Source of the DNA: Saprospiraceae bacterium
GTDB lineage: Bacteria; Bacteroidota; Bacteroidia; Chitinophagales; Saprospiraceae
DNA length: 64,000 nucleotides
Assembly: GCA_027488935.1 (NCBI GenBank)
Contig: JAIYAP010000038.1
Location: forward strand, 1 to 64,000
Direction: 5' to 3'
A program made the translations under genes and the position numbers. Shown piece by piece: positions 62,407-64,000 of the stretch; positions within the stretch are counted from its first letter, which is position 1, and each line of letters opens with the position of its first letter. The notes under the pieces were generated by a model. It saw only the letters and a program-made list of their open reading frames with translations. It made no database searches and was not told the DNA's origin.

Positions 62407-63930
62407 ATGAACGATTTATCTACCCTCATTATTCAATTTGCCATTGTCGGCGCGATATTGACCGGCATTACTGTTTGGGCAAAAAAGCATAAAAACATTT
62501 TCTGGACCTTTTTGCAGCACTTTTGCGGCGTTTGGTTCATTTTTTCCGGCTTGGTAAAGGCCGTTGACCCGATTGGTACTGCCTATAAAATGGAAGACTA
62601 TTTCGAGGCATTTGAACAGACCTTTGAAGGTTTGACCAATGTATTTGCCAATTTGGCGCCGTTGTTCCCTTGGTTGGCCAAGTACAGCACTGGTTTTTCC
62701 ATCACCATGATTGTATTGGAAATCGTGCTGGGCGTGATGCTCATCATAGGGTACCGCCGCCAATTGACGGCCTGGTTGTTCTTCCTGTTGGTGGTGTTTT
62801 TTACCTTGTTGACCGGGTTTACCTTCCTGACCGGCTATGTACCTACAGAAGCCAACTTTTTTGATTTTGCCAAATGGGGCCCTTATTTGAAAACCCAAAT
62901 GCGGGTAACCGACTGCGGTTGTTTTGGCGATTTTATCAAACTGGATCCTAAAATTTCCTTCTTCAAGGATTGCGGCTTAATGATTCCCGCCTTGTTGTTT
63001 TTGCTGTTTTTCCGCAAAATGCACCAATTGTGGACACCGCGTGTACGTGAGTACGCTACATTGGGCAGCGTGGTTGTATTCCTGGTGATGTGCCTGCAAA
63101 ATACCTACTGGGATTTGCCGATGGTCGATTTCCGTCCATTCAAAATTGGCGCTGATGTGAAGCAGCGCAAAGCCCAGGAAGAAGAAGCCCGTGGCAACGT
63201 AGAAGTACTCGGCTGGATCTTGGAAAACACCAAAACCGGCGAAAAAATGACCTTTATGGAGCCAGAACCGGGTAAAATCACCTACTACAAGCAATACACC
63301 AAGGATGCTGGCTGGAAAGTACTCGACCAGATCAAAAACGATCCGTTCCTGAAAATAGATGGTAAAAACGTACCCTTCCCAAGCACCAAAGTGAGTGATT
63401 TCGCGATCGAAGACCCACAGAACGGCGAAGTAACCGAAGACCTGCTCAACGAAGAAGGCTACAGTTTGATGATCATTGCCTACCATTTTGAAGGTGCCGA
63501 ACAAACCGAAACCATCGTGGTACAAGACACCACCTGGGCGACCGACACCATTCGGGTGAACAAAGATTCGATCACGTTACAAACCCGTGTGGCCAACATC
63601 ACCCCGAAATCGATCGAGCGCAAAGTGTTTAATCCGACACCAGCGTACGCGGAAGTGTTCAAAAATAAAGTGAATCCACTCGCCGAAGCAGCGATGCAGG
63701 CAAAATGGAAAGTGTACGCCATCAATACTTACCAGGATGCCGAAAAAGCAGCCGATTTGAAGCAAAAAGTGGGCGCAACCTATCCGTTCTACAAAGGCGA
63801 CGACAAACTGCTGAAAACGATTATTCGCGCCAATCCGGGCATTGTGATTTGGAAAAACGGCGTAGTGCTGGGGATGTATCATCATCGGCATATTCCGACG
63901 GCGGAGGTGCTGTTGGGGAAGTTCAAGTAA
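62407..63930 (+). CDS. BT_3928 family membrane protein (DoxX-like plus thioredoxin-like region)
   Basis: 507 residues. The N-terminal 260 residues have several transmembrane segments with the DoxX/MauE-like start FCGVWFIFSGLVKAVDPIGT, and a conserved Cys pair in VTDCGCFGDFIKL. A C-terminal soluble domain (about 320-507) has PAYAEVFKNKVNPLAEAAMQ, VGATYPFYKGDDKLLKTIIR and NPGIVIWKNGVVLGMYHHRH, with thioredoxin-like spacing but no C-x-x-C. Probably redox-related or quinone-associated, inferred from the fold. The gene often precedes triosephosphate isomerase in Bacteroidota; the window ends before that could be seen. Confidence 0.85.
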   Translation: MNDLSTLIIQFAIVGAILTGITVWAKKHKNIFWTFLQHFCGVWFIFSGLVKAVDPIGTAYKMEDYFEAFEQTFEGLTNVFANLAPLFPWLAKYSTGFSITMIVLEIVLGVMLIIGYRRQLTAWLFFLLVVFFTLLTGFTFLTGYVPTEANFFDFAKWGPYLKTQMRVTDCGCFGDFIKLDPKISFFKDCGLMIPALLFLLFFRKMHQLWTPRVREYATLGSVVVFLVMCLQNTYWDLPMVDFRPFKIGADVKQRKAQEEEARGNVEVLGWILENTKTGEKMTFMEPEPGKITYYKQYTKDAGWKVLDQIKNDPFLKIDGKNVPFPSTKVSDFAIEDPQNGEVTEDLLNEEGYSLMIIAYHFEGAEQTETIVVQDTTWATDTIRVNKDSITLQTRVANITPKSIERKVFNPTPAYAEVFKNKVNPLAEAAMQAKWKVYAINTYQDAEKAADLKQKVGATYPFYKGDDKLLKTIIRANPGIVIWKNGVVLGMYHHRHIPTAEVLLGKFK

Positions 63931-63940
63931 ACTTTCTATA

Positions 63941-64000
63941 CACCACCGATTACACCGATTTCCACAGATTTATACATTGTAAAACATTAAAAATCTGTGT
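63941..64000. repeat. Start of a dispersed CACCGATT/AATCTGTG-type repeat
   Basis: Just after the stop codon, ACACCACCGATTACACCGAT is followed by TTCCACAGATTT and, 27 nt later, AAATCTGTGT, able to pair with the CACAGATTT. It resembles a dispersed repeat phrase seen in other Bacteroidota. The window cuts it. Confidence 0.5.

Overview
The window looks like chromosome of a Bacteroidota bacterium, probably of the Saprospiria (Haliscomenobacter/Lewinella-like). This rests on many secreted proteins with type IX secretion (T9SS) C-terminal sorting domains, a PorV/PorQ-family protein, GldC, a TonB-dependent receptor with an N-terminal carboxypeptidase-regulatory-like domain, DUF5683/DUF5689/BT_3928-type families, futalosine-pathway menaquinone genes, and promoters of the Bacteroidota type (TTTG, 17-20 nt, TAnnTTTG). 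The genus-level placement is inference. I saw no rRNA, tRNA, CRISPR array, transposase or prophage.

Layout. 1-1.65 kb: a 1.04-kb tandem duplication carrying a membrane-protein gene, a pseudoknotted 3' RNA and a broken tail of the next gene. 1.6-7.2 kb: an endonuclease-like EEP protein divergent from a TonB receptor and a DUF5689 lipoprotein, plausibly an extracellular nucleic-acid acquisition locus. 7.2-16.2 kb: DUF5683, rhomboid, glucosaminidase, secreted M1 peptidase, nadE, an LVIVD T9SS protein and a PorV/PorQ protein. 16.2-16.5 kb: a promoter-to-terminator stretch with no protein gene (candidate sRNA). 16.5-23.1 kb: a 2201-residue repeat adhesin with a type B sorting domain. 23.2-30.1 kb: housekeeping (YggS, tRNA methyltransferase, glycosyltransferase, mqnE-phosphatase-mqnA, msrA, NifU-like). 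30.1-30.5 kb: an inverted-repeat-bounded element. 30.5-43.3 kb: HHH/beta-barrel protein, small envelope proteins, YfhO, gldC, RecB-like nuclease, MFS transporter. 43.3-51.7 kb: an AT-rich accessory stretch with dispersed repeats, a metzincin with a heptamer repeat in its signal-peptide codons, a beta-helix protein and several unknown membrane proteins. 51.8-55.7 kb: a tail-fibre-like S74 surface protein and a T9SS partner. 55.9-58.6 kb: metY-metX behind a cysteine-codon attenuator. 58.7-63.9 kb: YraN, a second LVIVD protein, PAP2 phosphatase, DUF1599 and a BT_3928/DoxX protein.

The most interesting system is upstream of metY-metX. A 43-codon leader peptide containing C-M-C-C-C-C-C is followed by four short segments that alternate as CCTTCGG, CCGCAAGG, CCTTTCGG and CCGAAGG, the last two forming an intrinsic terminator just before metY. 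This is the architecture of a translation-coupled transcription attenuator, here apparently sensing charged tRNA-Cys (and possibly tRNA-Met). Other notable signals are the duplicated pseudoknot RNA, the orphan promoter/terminator pair at 16.2-16.5 kb, and several dispersed hairpin repeat families, one with compensatory base changes between its two copies.
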